Shown here: piece after piece, positions 33,701 to 58,579 of the stretch
Layout of the letters: each line of letters opens with the position of its first letter
Numbering within the stretch: the stretch's first letter is position 1
Source of the DNA: Aquila chrysaetos chrysaetos
Taxonomy: Eukaryota; Chordata; Aves; Accipitriformes; Accipitridae
Assembly (NCBI RefSeq): GCF_900496995.4
Contig: NC_044018.1
Location: 29,965,825 to 30,029,824, forward strand
Direction of reading: 5' to 3'
DNA: 64,000 nucleotides
Notes under the pieces: generated by a model
The model's database searches: none
The model's input: only the letters and a program-made list of their open reading frames with translations
What the model was told of the DNA's origin: nothing
Position numbers and translations under genes: made by a program

Positions 33701-36700
33701 CTGGTGTGTGGGGTGCCCACGCGTGGCCCGTGGCAGGCGGGAGCAGGCACTGGAGAAGCGCTACCCTGGGCTCTTCAAGCCGCGGGCGCCACGGGGGCTC
33801 CTGCACGGCAACGCCGTCGAGACCCTCATCAAGAAACGCAACGTCCCCCAGAAGCTCTCGCCCCACGGCAAGCGGTGCGCCCGGACGCCTGGGTCCCTCA
33901 AGGGAGGGCGGGGGGATGGACCCTGGGTCCTTTGGGGTGGGGGGTCTGGGTGCGTGGGTGCTTTGGGTTGGAGGGGCAGGTACATGTGGGTCCCTCGGGG
34001 TTGGGGGGCCTGGGGACATGTGGGTCCTTGGGGGGCTGGGAGCCCAGATACCGGGGTCCTTTGGGGTGGGGGCTTGGGTGCCTGGTGTCTTTGGGGTGGG
34101 GGGGTCTGGGGTCTTTTGGGGAGGGGAAGGTTCTGGGGATTTGGACACCTGGGTCTTTTGGGTAGGAGGCATGGACATGTGGGTCCATCAGGGTGTGTGG
34201 GGGGGTCTGGGGTCCTGGATGTGTGGGTCCTTTGGGGGCTCGGAGCCCACACACCTGGGTCCTTTGGGGGGGGCCAGGTCTGGGGGCTTGGGTGCCTGGG
34301 GTCATTTGGGCTGGGGGGAGCTCTGGGGATCCAGATGCCTGGTGACCCCTGGGGGGGCAGTCTGGGGATGCGGGTGTCTGGCACCTTTTGGGGGTTCTGG
34401 GGCTGCAGATGCCACTGTCCCTTGGAGGGGGGGTCTTTTGGGGGGGGGGTCTGGACATGGGGGGTCCCTCGTGGCTAGGTGGGAGCTGTTCTGGGGGCTC
34501 CCAGACGCTTGGGTCCCCATCCGCAGCCCTTCCCTGTGTCGTTCCCCCCCCCCAGACCCGACATCCTGAAGCCGGAGGTACTGCTGCCCAAGCTGGATGC
34601 GGCCATGGCGCAGGTGGCCCTGCCAGGGTGTCCCAAGGGCCCCCCCTCGCCTGGGCGCAGCCGCCGGGCCAAGGGCCGCCATCGCAAAGCGGGACCCCGG
34701 GGGGGTTGTGGGGAGCCGGGTCCTGAGACCGGACCCCCCCGGGGGCTCCCCGGACCCCCCCCAGCCACCACGGGCCCCGACCTCCTCGGGGGCACCCTGG
34801 AGGCTGCGGGTGTCCCCCCGGCCACGGTACCTGATGCTGGACCTGGGGGGGCAACGGGCACCCAAGGGTCCCCCCCGCCACGGCCCCCCGCTCCCGGTGA
34901 GCCCGAACGGGAGAGCGGGGCTGGCCGGGGGGGGAAAGCGGGGGCCGGGCAGCACCTCACCCCCGCGGCACTGCTGTACCGGGCGGCCGTCACCCGTGGG
35001 CAGGTGAGAACCCCGGATGCCTGCGTCCATTTTTTGGGGGGGTGGGGGGGGGACAGGACCCCCAAGTGCATCCCAGCAGTGGGGAGTGGGATGGATCCTT
35101 TCTGGGAAAGGGTTTGGGGGGGGGGAGGTCAGACACAGGGGTGCCTCCTGAGGAGGGGAGTCAGGACCCTTGGGTCCATCTTGGGGGGGGGTCAGGACCC
35201 CTGAGTTCCTCCTGGGGGGAGGGGGGGGGGTCAGGACTGCTGGGTCCCTCCTGAGGAGCAGTGGGATGACCCTAATGCACCCCCCACCCCCAGAAGCGGG
35301 GGGTCTCATCAGAGGAGGAGGAGGGCGAAGTGGACAGCGAGGTGGAGCTGCCGCTGCGGCAGAGGTGGGTGCTGACCCCCCACCCCCGTCGGCTGCCTGG
35401 GTCCGTTCGGGGGTCCATGGGTGCTCAGACACCCAGGATGGGTGCAGGAGGGGGGGGTCTGTGGGTGCAGGGGGCCAGTAGGTGCTTGGACACCCAGGAT
35501 GGATGGGGCGGGGGGGGCTATGGATGCTTGGAAGCCCTGGATGGGTGCGGGGGGGCTAGTATCAGTGGGTGCTCAGCAGCCCAGGATGAGTGCAGGGGTG
35601 TCAGTGGATGCCCCAGATGGGTGCAGAGGTGGGGAATCCATGGGTGCTCAGACACCTGGGACGGATGCAGGGAATCAGCAGATGCCCAGCATGGGTTGGG
35701 GGGCCAGTGGGTGCTTGGACACCTGGGATGGATGGGGCGGGGGGGGGGCTATGGATGCTTGAAAGCCCTGGATGGGTGCGGGGAGCTAGTATCAGTGGGT
35801 GCTCAGCAGCCCAGGATGAGTGCAGGGGTGCCAGTGGATGCCCCAGATGGGTGCAGAGGTGGGGAATCCATGGGTGCTCAGACACCTGGGACGGATGCAG
35901 GGAATCAGCAGATGCCCAGGATGGATGCGGGGGGGGGCGGCTGTGGGTGCCCGAATGCCTTGGTCCTCACCCCCCCACACACACTCTCCCCCTCCCCAGG
36001 TGGCCCCCGGGCATGAGCAAGCGCCAGTCGCTGTCGACCTTCAGCTCGGAGAACTTCTCGGATGGGGACGGGGACGGGGACGGGGACGAGGGGCACACGA
36101 GCGAGCCCTCGCACAGTGCCACCCCCGACGTGGGCAGCACCAACACGGACGAGCGTCCCGATGACCGTTCCGAGGACCTGCTCTCCCAGGGCTCCGAGAT
36201 CCCCCTGGATGCCGCTCCCCCCGAGGGTCCCGGCCGCCGTCAAGGGGGGCTAAGCCCCAAGGTGATGCCCCCACCCCAGGGTGGGTGCTGGGGAGCACCC
36301 ACAGCCCCCCCCCCCGGGGATGGGTGACACCATGGGGTGGGGTGCTCCCAGCATGGGGTGGGGGGTTCCTAGGGTCTCCCAGGGCTGGTACTATGGGGTG
36401 GGGGTCCTTAAGGTCCTCGAGGACAGGGTTAGCAAGGGCATGGAGGTCCCTCAGGGTCCCCCCCCCCCAGGGATAGGTGCCATTGGATGGGGGTCCCTAG
36501 GGTCCCCCAGAGCTGGGTATTATGGTGTAGGGGTCCTGAGGGTGCCCCATGGCTTGGTGTTATGAGGTAGGGTGTCCCCTGAGCCCCCCAGGACAGGATT
36601 AGCAAGGGGAAGGGTGTCTCTAGGATGGCCCATGGCTTGGTACTATGGGCTGCAGGGGTCCTTAGGGTCCCCTAGGGCTGGGTAGTGTGGGGCAGGGATC

Positions 36701-38843
36701 CCCTGAGCCCCCCCAGGATGAGGTTAACAAAGGGAAGGGGGTCCCCAGGGCCCCCTGGGATGGGTACCATGGAGTAGGGGGGTCCCTAGGCTTCCCCAGG
36801 GCTAGGTATTATGAAGGAGATGTCCCCTGAGCCCCCAGGATGGGGTTATCAAGGGGAAGGGTGTTCCTCAGGGTCCCCAGGGATGGGTGCCATTGGGTGG
36901 GAGTTCCTAAGGTCCTCCAGGGCTGGGGGGGGGGTCCCTGAGCCCCTCACATTGGGGTTGGCAAGGGGAAGCAGGGGGGGTGTCCCCCACTGAGTATGCC
37001 AGGAGCAGGGTCCCCAGACCCCCCTAGGATCAAGTACCAGGGGGAGGGGGTGATGTCCCAGGCCCCCCCCAAGGGTGGACATCATGGGCAGGTGGTCTCA
37101 GGGGCTCCCCAGGACCTTGGGGAAGGGGACCTCCCCAGTGCCCCCCAGGATGAGCTACTATGGGGAGGGGGTCTTGTGAGCTCCCTATGACAAGGTAACA
37201 AGGGGAACGTGGGGGGCTCCCAGAGACCCCAAGACCAAGTACCATGGCGGGGGGTAGGGGAGCATGGGGTCTCCCAGGAGGGTCCTGGAGCCCCCCAAGG
37301 ATGGACACCATGGCAGGGGGGTGGCTGGGGGAACCTGGGACCACCTGAAACAAGTGCCATGGGGAGGGGGTGTCTCCTTGGGGACAGAGTGGGAGGGTGT
37401 CAGGAACACATACTGTAGGGGGGGGGGGTGTTAGCCCCCCCCTCAAATAGGAAGCATGGGGGGGGTGTCCCCTGGGTCAGGCTATCAGGGGGAGGGGTTC
37501 CCCCAGGACCCCCAGCACCGCGTACCATGTAGAGGGGGTCCCATAAGTCCTCCCACGACCTAGCACCTTTGAGAGGGGCTACCCATCGGCCCTGGGGGGG
37601 GGGCCCAAGGATCAGGTGCCATGGGGAGGGGGTCCCAGAACCCCTTCAGGGATGGACACTATGGAGAGGGGGTGCCAGGGTCCCCCAGAACCAAGCACCA
37701 TGGTCATGGGCTCCCCAGGACAGGTCACAAGGGGAGGGGGGTGTCCCCTGAACCCCACCCCCCCGGGATGGATCCCATAGGGAAGAGCTCTCAGGGTCCA
37801 CAGAGACCAACTGTCATGGGGGGGGTCCCAGAGCCCCCCAGGGCTGGATATCATGTCCAGGGGGTCCCCAGGGCTCCCCGTGATGGGGTAGCAGAGGAAA
37901 AGGGGTCCCAAGTCCCCTGGGGATGGTTACTGTGGAGAGGGGGGTCCCCAGGACCAGGAGGAGGGGGGGGTCCCCCAGTACCAAGCATCTTGAGGAGGGG
38001 GGGCTGCAGGGGTCCCCAGGACCAGGTGCTGTAGGGGAGGGGTCCGCCAGGGCCCCCCAGGACTTGGTACCATGGGCAGGGGGGTCTCAGGATAAAGCAT
38101 CACCAGGAGGGGGTCCCCAGGAACAAGCACCATGGGGAGGGGTCCCCCCTGAGCCCCCCCCAGGACCAGATACCATGTGAGAGGGTGTCCCCCCAGGATC
38201 AGGTGTTATGGGGTCCCCAAAGCCCCCCAGGGTGGGCAACAACATGGGGAAGGGGTGCCCCAGCCCCCAGCGAGAGTAAGCAAGGGGCAGGGGTCCCCTG
38301 AGACCTCCCCAGGTACCATGGGGAGGGGTCCTGTGAGCCCCCCCCAGGATGAGACCCCAAGTTCAAGTACCATGGGGAGGGAGTCTCAGGTATGATAGGA
38401 AAGGGGTCCCAAAGCACCCCCCCAGGACCAAGTACCACATGGAGAGGGTCCCCCCAGCACTGGGCACCATGCGGGGGGGGGGGTGGTCTTGCAAGCCCCC
38501 CAGGATGTAGCAGCTTGGGGAGGAGGGTCCTCAAGACCCCCAGGGGCAGATACCTTGGGCAGGGGAAGCCCCAAACATCAGGGGCCATGGAAAGGGCATC
38601 CCCCAGAACCGGTTACCACGGAGGGGGGGTTCTCAGGGCTCTGCCCTGCAGAAGGGGGGGGGGCCCCAAACCCCCCAGAACCAGCTGTGGGGCAGGGGGA
38701 GGCTCTGAGGATGTTTAACACCCCCCCCCCCACCTTTACATCCCCCCCAGGTCTCCGAAGACTCAGACTGCGACAGCGCGGAGCTGGACCACTCAGGCAG
38801 CGGCGAGGGGCCCCCCCGACCCACAGCCCCCCCCGGCCTGTGA
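27709..38843 (+). CDS. MAP3K12: MAP3K12 (dual leucine zipper kinase, DLK)
   Basis: MAP kinase kinase kinase that activates MKK4/7-JNK signalling in axon injury. Thirteen coding exons: 27709-28048, 28553-28736, 29907-30098, 30941-31099, 31503-31661, 32069-32177, 32781-32890, 33103-33219, 33737-33874, 34556-35003, 35294-35364, 36000-36261, 38751-38843. Phases close to 793 residues (human 859). The first exon starts [13 protein letters not shown] in a GCCATGG context. Kinase landmarks: [12 protein letters not shown] (129-140), VAVKK with Lys150, HRDLKSPN (232-239), DFGTS (252-256), APE, and [17 protein letters not shown]. Next come the leucine zippers ([18 protein letters not shown]). Last are a Gly/Pro-rich linker, the acidic [15 protein letters not shown], and a C-terminus with [14 protein letters not shown]. 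The shorter length lies in the N-terminal and C-terminal low-complexity regions. Confidence 0.96.
28050..28460. repeat. AGGGTGCTATGGGGC repeat, MAP3K12 intron
   Basis: Degenerate G-rich units containing GGGTGCTATGGGG and GGGAGGGTGCAA in the intron after the first coding exon. No other feature is seen. Confidence 0.6.
28760..29500. repeat. CATGGGCATGGACA minisatellite, MAP3K12 intron
   Basis: Dense degenerate copies of GGCATGGACATGGCATGGGC. Followed at 29575-29870 by GATGGGTGCCCCAGT-type units up to the 29907 exon. No exon in either strand is supported. Confidence 0.8.
30110..30935. repeat. CCATGGTGGTGCCATGTC minisatellite, MAP3K12 intron
   Basis: Roughly 18- to 21-base units such as CATGTCCATGGTGGTGC, degenerate, between the catalytic-loop exon and the DFG exon. 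The unit core CCATGG is palindromic. Confidence 0.8.
32190..32770. repeat. Two degenerate arrays in one MAP3K12 intron
   Basis: 32190-32400 repeats CAGCACCC(C/T)GGGACCCC. It includes a partial copy of the preceding exon end: CTACTTCAAATCCC recurs at 32311 and TTCAAATCCCAG at 32393. 32430-32770 repeats an 18-base GTAGCTGGTGCCCAGTGC unit. Confidence 0.65.
33225..33690. repeat. CATGGCCAACCCTATGGC minisatellite, MAP3K12 intron
   Basis: Units containing CCCATGGCCAACCCTAT(A/G) with a period near 28-34. CATGGCCATGG palindromes are frequent. Confidence 0.75.
33890..34500. repeat. GGTCCTTTGGGGTGGGGG minisatellite, MAP3K12 intron
   Basis: Degenerate G-rich units of about 45-60 bases (TGGGTCCTTTGGGGTGGGGG, CTGGGTGCCTGGG) between coding exons 9 and 10. 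It is a strong sense-strand G-quadruplex candidate. Confidence 0.7.
35477..35937. repeat. Tandem duplication of about 230 bp, MAP3K12 intron
   Basis: The block starting GGTGCTTGGACACC near 35479 and ending CAGATGCCCAG near 35690 is repeated about 231 bases later (GCCCTGG at 35534 and 35765). Few substitutions separate the copies. It lies between coding exons 11 and 12. Confidence 0.85.
36262..38750. repeat. Last MAP3K12 intron, degenerate G-rich minisatellite
   Basis: About 2.4 kb of drifting 40- to 60-base units built on TACCATGGGGAGGGGGTCCC and CCCCCAGGA. G runs up to ten bases are common. No exon is supported in it, although several GT/AG pairs occur by chance. Confidence 0.75.
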
Positions 38844-39568
38844 CCTGTCCCCCCACCCCCGTGCACACCCCCCACTTGTACAGCCCCAAATATTTATATA
38901 AATATCTATCGATCTCTACAGAAAGCTCTGTGCTGTCTCTGTGCTGGGGGGGGGAATGGACACACAGGACTTAGGGAGGGGGCACTGGGGGTTATTGGGG
39001 GGGGGGGGGGGGGGGGCAAGAACAGGGGTAGAGGTTGTCTGTCTCCCTCTTGTGTTTATGTAGGCCCTACTGTAATAGCCCCCACCCCAGAGGTGGAGAG
39101 AGAGGGCCTGTGTCGCCAGGCTAGAGGATATTGGGGGGGGGGCAACATATAAGGGGCTGAGGGCCTCTCCAGTCCCACCCCTTCTTTACTGGTGGAACTG
39201 GGAGCACTGGATGGTGGCAGAGACCCAGTGCTGGAGCCCCAGGGGGAAGTGGGGGCAATTGCTGTCACCCCCCTGAAGCAAGGAAGGTCCCAAGTGGACT
39301 GGGGTGGTAGGAGGCAAGGCAGAGAGAGTCAACACACCCAGCTGGGATACTGGTTTCCACTAAAGACCAGTTTGCAGGGTACAGGGAGAAGCAGAGAAAC
39401 CCCCAAAATGCATCTAGTGTACCAAAGACAACCCCCCATCCACCTCCCTCCCCAAGGACTGGTTTATCCAGCCTGGGGGCCCTATCCCACCCCCAGAGCA
39501 AACCCACCACCCCCCAGCTGGGCCATACTGGGAGCACTGGGCAGAACTGGTGGGGGTGTTCAAATAAA
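38844..39568 (+). terminator. MAP3K12: MAP3K12 3'UTR and poly(A) signal (AATAAA at 39563-39568)
   Basis: The 3'UTR starts after TGA at 38841-38843. It contains an AT-rich island (about 38887-38925) inside GC-rich DNA, a G run at about 38998-39016, and ends at AATAAA 39563-39568. An earlier cleavage near the AT-rich island cannot be excluded. The signal lies 75 bases from the opposing PCBP2 signal. Confidence 0.7.
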
Positions 39569-39642
39569 GACGGAGACAGGCAGATCCATTAACCAAAATA
39601 TCCTCCAGTTTCTATTCACAAGGAAAAGCTCCAGTCCATCTT

Positions 39643-39648
39643 TTTATT
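39643..39648 (-). terminator. PCBP2: PCBP2 distal poly(A) signal (AATAAA on - strand)
   Basis: TTTATT on + gives AATAAA on -, about 420 bases past the canonical PCBP2 stop. The intervening 3'UTR (39649-40068) is U-rich on the sense strand, with U runs opposite 39880-39940 and a C14 tract opposite 39758-39771. Confidence 0.8.
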
Positions 39649-40068
39649 AACTTTTTTTTTTTTGAAAAATTTCCTGACGTTACAGAACTAAACTGAAATG
39701 TTTCTCTTCCACTCTTACATTTCATGACAAAACAGAAACTTCATGAGCCGAAAAAAAGGGGGGGGGGGGGGAGGTGAGGGGTGGGGCAGGAAGGAGAGAG
39801 AGAAGCTTTATAAAACTAAGATCTGGGGCTCAGCATTTTAACAGCTGAACAGAGAAAGGAATTAAAATGCTGTAATTCAAAAAAAAAAAAAAAAACAAAA
39901 ACCCCAAAACAAAAAAAAAAAACCAAAAACAAAAAATAAACCTCATGAGTGGCCGCGGAGAGCATGGAGGAACCGAAAAATTTACAAACTAGTTAAAATC
40001 TGGGGCTGGCTGCTAAGGGACTACACAGATGGATGGTGAGGTGAGGCCGAGGGTCCGCGTCGGGGCCC

Positions 40069-53351
<13,283 letters not shown>

Positions 53352-56145
53352 CTTGAGCTGCGTTGAGTTGAGTCAGGCTGCGTCAGTGCTCAGATCTTTG
53401 GTCACTGGGTGAGTGGAGCTACGAACAAGAGAGGGGTTGCATTTGAGGGGCTGTGCCAACCCTCCCCGGCCAGTTTCAGACCCATCCCAGGGGGATTCAA
53501 GCCCCCCTGTGCTTTCTTCTCCCCTTGAATATCCCCCTGGCAGTTTTAAGGCTGCGCTCCTCTCCAAGCAGTGACCAGGAGAGCCGATCCATGGCGGCTC
53601 AGCTCCCCAACCAACAGGCTGCTTCTCCTGCCAGGCATTTTCCAGGGCGGATGGGCTGAACTGGCACAATCCCACCTGCATCAAGCAACAGCCGGGGCCA
53701 CAAGGGTCTTGCTCGTCCCCTGCCTCCTTCCAGCCCCACTCCTCACAGAGGCTTCGCCTACAGCTCCGGGGAACTTGCCTCTACTTGCGAGCCTCACACC
53801 TTAATCTAGATTACAAGCTTTCCTCCGCAGCCACGTGTAGACACACATGTGCCAGACAGAGCAACCACCCCACTTCCCTTCGGTTTAACCCGCTTGGGGA
53901 GCCGGGCTGTTGAGAAAATATAACAACTTCTCTGCGCCCTGAGCCTGCGTGGGGAGGCCTTTCAGACCGGTTTCCAAGTTGATTTACTCAAACCAGATAA
54001 GGCCACACGAGCCCACGATCAGGTTTCAAACAACCTGCGGCCCGAGTCGACAGCAGTTGCAAAACACCACGACCAGCCACCAGCTCGGCTAGTCAACCGT
54101 TTAACTTTAAAAATAAATAAATTAAACTAAATTTCAGCTCTTGTTTTTATCAGTCCAGCTGGTCACCGCCCCATCAAAGTTTAACCAAGCCCAGGGAAAG
54201 AAGAAGCCAGGGCGAGGGCAGGGGGATTAATCTGGCAGGGGACCATGCCAAGCAGGCAGCCCTGCCGCACTCCAGGTTAATGCTCTTTTAAGGGGAAGCC
54301 GCTGGCATGGAAGGGGGTTTTTCTTCTGTAGCGAGGAGTTACAGCCTCCATGAAACTCAGCCTGACATCCTGTCGGATCCAAAAAGGGGCCCGTTTGCCT
54401 AGTTTGGAAAGAAGGCCTCAGGATGCGAGCCCAATGGCGGCAGAGTGAGGAGGAGAGTCTAGACCTGAGCCCACGAGTCGGTTGTTTACAAGTTTCCCGG
54501 TTCACCGGAGGTGGCAGGAGCCTCGCTGGCATCCGCCGCCGTCTCTCCGGCTCTGAACCCACTTCTCCTCCCACCAGTTCAGCGTCCCAGTTCGCCTTCG
54601 TTAGCATTAATTTGCTTTCCTGGCAGCGGTTCTGCCAGTCAAACGAGCTTGGGTCGGTTACAGGGCCGCCTCACAGCCCGCCGGAGACAAAAGGAGCCGA
54701 CCAAACCTGCCGGGAGGTTACGCAAAGGGAGAAGCGAAGCCGTGTGGGGCAGGCCGAGGCTGGCGAGCAGCCGTCGCTCCGATCCAGGCTCACGGCGAGG
54801 CTCTTCCACAGGAAAACTTCCCCCAAACTTCTCCTTACCTCCATCCGCCAGCCCTGCCTGCCCCCACAGTGCACGTGGGAGGCCGGGTCCCTGCCTGCTG
54901 CCTGTACCGGGATCAAACCCCGGGGGCCTCCCCACTCAGGATCCCAGCCCCAAACTGGGACCACTGGCAGGGGGGAACTGGTTGCTGGGGCAGGGATTTA
55001 GCTCCAAAACCAGCCTGTCCCTGAGCTGGGGGGGAAACGTGGCTTCAAAACCGGCTCATCCCTGTGGTGGTGGGGGGGGGGGAGGTGGTAGTGAAAAACA
55101 AGTCCGGGGCTGGAAATCCCAGCTCTGAACCTGGCCTGTTGGCCCGGGAAGGGGAATGGAGGGGGGGGATGGGCCACGGACCGACCACCGGGCCTGGGAT
55201 TGAACTTCTGGACCGGGCCCCATCCACAAAAGGGGGGGATCCCCAGTCCCGGGATTGCACCTCTAAACTGGACCCGAACCCCAAAGGAAGGGAAAACCGG
55301 CCAAGTCCCGGAAGCACAGCTCAGGACCCCAAACCGGGTCGGGGTGGGGGGGGGCAGGCCGGCTCCGGGGCTCTGAAAACACCCCAGCACCCGGGAGGGG
55401 GGGCGGGGGGAAGACCCCCGGCCGGGGATCGCGGCTCCAAACCGGGCAGTTCCCGAGGGGTGGAGAAGGAAACCCCCAACTCCGAGCTGGGCCCGTGTCC
55501 CGTCCTGTTGTCCCCGTCCGTCCCGCCACCTCCCCAAACCGGCGTAGGCGCCGCCGCGAACCGGGTCGGGGGAGGGAAAAAAACCAATTCGGGATGGCGG
55601 CAAAAACGGGCCCAGCCGTTAAAAAAAAAAAAAAAAAACACACAAAAAACCTAAAACCAACAAAACAAAAAAACCCACAACCCCAAACAAACAAAAAAAA
55701 CCCCTCACCCCCCCCCCCCCCCGCAACCGCTCGGTACCGGGGGGGGGGGGGGTGGCGGCGCCATGTGACGCACGCGGCTCCCCGGCCCCCCCCCGGCCCC
55801 GGTTCCCGCTGGAAGGGGGTGTTGGGGGGTGAGGGGGGGTCGGCGGGGAGGGGGGGAGACCCCTCCACCCCCCCATCCCCCCCCTTTCTCCCCTCCCCCC
55901 GCGTCGCCCCGCCGGCGGCGCGCGCGCAGGCCGCGGCCTAGGCCGCGACTAGGCCGCACGTAGGCCGCGGGCTGGCGTGAGGGCGCGGCCGGCGACGGGC
56001 GGCTGGCGGGCGGCGGCGGGGGAGTTACGCGAGGCCGCGGCTCCGCGGCCGTTGTGGAAGTCGGCGGCGGGAGCCTCGGGGAGGCGAAAGGGGGGGGTTT
56101 GGGGGGGTGGGGGGGGTGTTGGGGGTGGGGGGTGGTCGGGCCTAC

Positions 56146-56460
56146 CTGGAGCGGCGCCGGTAACGGCGGCGGGAGAAGGGCGCTCCGGGCGGAGCGGGAG
56201 GAAGGGAGGGCGGGGAAGGAGGGGAGGGAGGTAGGGGGGGGAAAGGGAAACGCGCCGGGGCGGGCGGGATGGCGGCGGGGAGGGCGGCGGCGGCGGCTGC
56301 TGCTCCTGCTGCGGCGGCCGCGGCGGGTCTGGGAGGGGGCGGCGGGAGCGGCCCGATTTACACCCCGCCCCGACCCGGAAACGGACGCCGCGCACCAGCG
56401 AGGCGCGGCGGGGCGGGGATAGAGCGGCCTCTCCCCCACACACACACGCACACACACCCC
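56146..56460 (-). promoter_or_regulatory. PCBP2: PCBP2 non-coding first exon and CpG-island promoter
   Basis: A CpG island of about 1 kb (55480-56560) contains a CCAG/GTAGG donor (exon end 56146) preceded on the minus strand by CCGCCGCCGCC repeats and pyrimidine-rich 5'UTR-like sequence. A CA repeat lies at 56438-56458. TATA is absent. The exon start is not defined by sequence; about 56400-56460 is a guess. Confidence 0.55.
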
Positions 56461-56871
56461 TCCCCTCCGCGCCCCGCCCCCCTCGCACCAAAGGAGGAGG
56501 AGGAGGGGAGGGTTAGGCCGGCGGGTAGAGCGGCGACGTCGGACCGGCAGCGCCGCCGGCGGCTTGGAGGACTTCGGGGGATATGGGGGGGCAAGAGGGG
56601 CAGGAAGGGCAATTGGGGGGGCTGGGGGGTATTAAGGGGGGGCAAGAAGGGGGTAATGGGGGGCAAGAAGGGGGTGGGGGAGAATGAGACCGTGGGGGCA
56701 ACAAGGGGCAGGAGGGGCAATGCGGGGGGGGGGCAGGTTGGGGGGTAAAAGGGCAGCTCCCCCCCCCCCCCCAAGGGGCTGATGGGGGGGTTGTGTTGCA
56801 TCGTATCCCCCCCCCCCCGACGCCCCCAAAAGTGGGGAAGGAGACGCTGACACAGGGGGGTGTCCCAGCGC

Positions 56872-56877
56872 TTTATT
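56872..56877 (-). terminator. PRR13: PRR13 poly(A) signal (AATAAA on - strand)
   Basis: TTTATT on + reads AATAAA on -, 764 bases past the PRR13 stop codon. No other signal is present in between. It lies roughly 400 bases from the PCBP2 promoter. Confidence 0.75.
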
Positions 56878-56939
56878 GGGGGGGCAGCGGGGGCACCCCG
56901 GCAACCTCCCCCCCCCAGCAGCCAGGGTCTGCCCCCGGG

Positions 56940-57630
56940 ACCACGGGGAGAGGGGACATGGTGGACACGGGTGGTCACGGGTGGACACAGGAGGTCACGG
57001 GTGGTCACGGGTGGTCACGGGTGGTCATGGATGGACACAAGAGGTCCCAGGTAGACACGAGTGGTCATGGGTGGGCATAGGAGGACACAGGTGGTCATGG
57101 GTGGTTCCAGAGGGTCATGGGTGGTCCTGGTTGGTCACACGTGGTCATGGAAGGAGACGGGAGGTCCCAGGTGGTCATGGGTGGGCACAGGAGGACACGG
57201 GTGGTCATGGGTTGTTCCAGGTGGTCGTGGGTGGGCATAGGAGGACATGGGTGGACATGGGTGCTCGTGGACGGACACAGGGGCTCATGGGTGGTCCTGG
57301 TTGGTCACGCGTGGTCATGGATGGACACGGGAGGTCCCAGGTGGTCACGGGTGGGCATAGGAGGACACGGGTGGTCACGGGTGGTTCCAGGTGGTCATGG
57401 GTGGACACAGATGGTCATGGGTGGTCCTGGTTGGTCACACGTGGTCATGGAAGGAGACGGGAGGTCCCAGGTGGACACGGGTGGTCATGGCTTCACATGG
57501 GCGGACATGGGTGGTCACGGGCAGGACACGGGAGGACATAGGTGGTCCCAGGTGGTCACGGATGGTCACAGCACCCAGGAGGACACGGGTGGTCCCGGGT
57601 GGCCACAGCAGGACACGGGTGCCGGGCGGT
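56940..57630. repeat. PRR13: GTGGTCATGGGTGGACAC minisatellite in the PRR13 3'UTR
   Basis: Nearly the whole PRR13 3'UTR is a degenerate array of 20- to 30-base units such as CACGGGTGGTCATGGGTGG and GGAGGTCCCAGGTGG. Larger blocks repeat too: GGTGGTCCTGGTTGGTCACA recurs at about 57120, 57290 and 57420. No coding sequence. Confidence 0.8.
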
Positions 57631-57640
57631 GGTGGTGGCC

Positions 57641-58308
57641 TCAGTCGGAGTCGCTGCTGGAGGAGGAGGAGGAGGAGGAGGAGGAGGAAGAGCGCTGCAG
57701 GGGGACAGGACAACCATGAGCACCCAGGAGGGGCTGGGGGGGGGGTGACCCCCTCTGTGTCATCGTCCCCCCCATGTGTCCCCCCCCTTCACCTTGTGCC
57801 TCTTCTGAGCCTTCTTCATCCTCTTCTTCATCTTCTTCGCCGCCTTCTTGTCCAGCCCGGGGGGGTACAGGGGGGGCACCCCAGGGTGCGGCGTGGGGCA
57901 CCCTGGGGGTCCCATCGGGCACGGGGGGGGGCCCTGAGGGGGCCAAGGGAGCCCCTGGGGGGTATGGGGGGGAGCCGGGGGGGGTACAGGGGCTGCCCGG
58001 GCCCTGCCAGTGGATTTGGGGGTACCCCGGGGGGGGGGTATGCGGGCTGGGGGGGGTACACCGGGTTGGAGGGTGGGGGCTGGGGGGGGTACGTGGGGTT
58101 TGGGGGGTACACGGGGTTGGGGGGGGGCGGTTGCCCTAGGGCGGGAGGGAGAAAAGAGAAAATTGAAGGGGGGACCCCGACCCCCTCACTGCCCCGGGGG
58201 GAGGCAGGAGGGGGGGCGAGGCAGCCCCCACGCACCTCCCCATTTTGGGGGTGTCAGCCCCCCCACCCCGGTTTGCCCCCCCCACTTACCTGCACCAGGG
58301 TCCCACAT
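57641..58308 (-). CDS. PRR13: PRR13 (proline-rich protein 13, TXR1), frame interrupted
   Basis: Small proline-rich nuclear protein, reported in mammals to repress thrombospondin-1. Coding exons on the minus strand: 58308-58290 (MWDPGAG), 58135-57793 and 57694-57641. The middle exon opens GQPPPPNPVYPPNPTYPPQP and ends with the basic stretch LDKKAAKKMKKRMKKAQKRH. The last exon is a Ser run ending SSDSD, as in mammals (human 148 residues). The two halves of the middle exon are in different frames. One missing C, most simply in the C8 run opposite 57977-57984, would join them. The rest of the exon is well conserved, so an assembly length error in a homopolymer is likelier than a true pseudogene. 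Confidence 0.85.
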
Positions 58309-58579
58309 GGCAGGTGACAGCTCCAGGACCTGGGGGGGGGCACACAGGGTTAGCGGGGGCCCCCAACACCCCAAGAGGGGTCCCTGGGGAACCCCCACTA
58401 CCGTGGGGACCCCCCCCTGCTGTCTCTGAGAGGAAACTGAGTCACGGCAGCTTGGGGGGGGGGGCCCAGCCGTGTGTCCCCCCCCCGGGGCTGGATCCAG
58501 GGGGGGTCAAGGGGGGGCAGGGCAATATAGCAGGGTGCAGGGGGGGCACTTGGGGGGTGCGGGGGGGCTGGGGGTTCAG

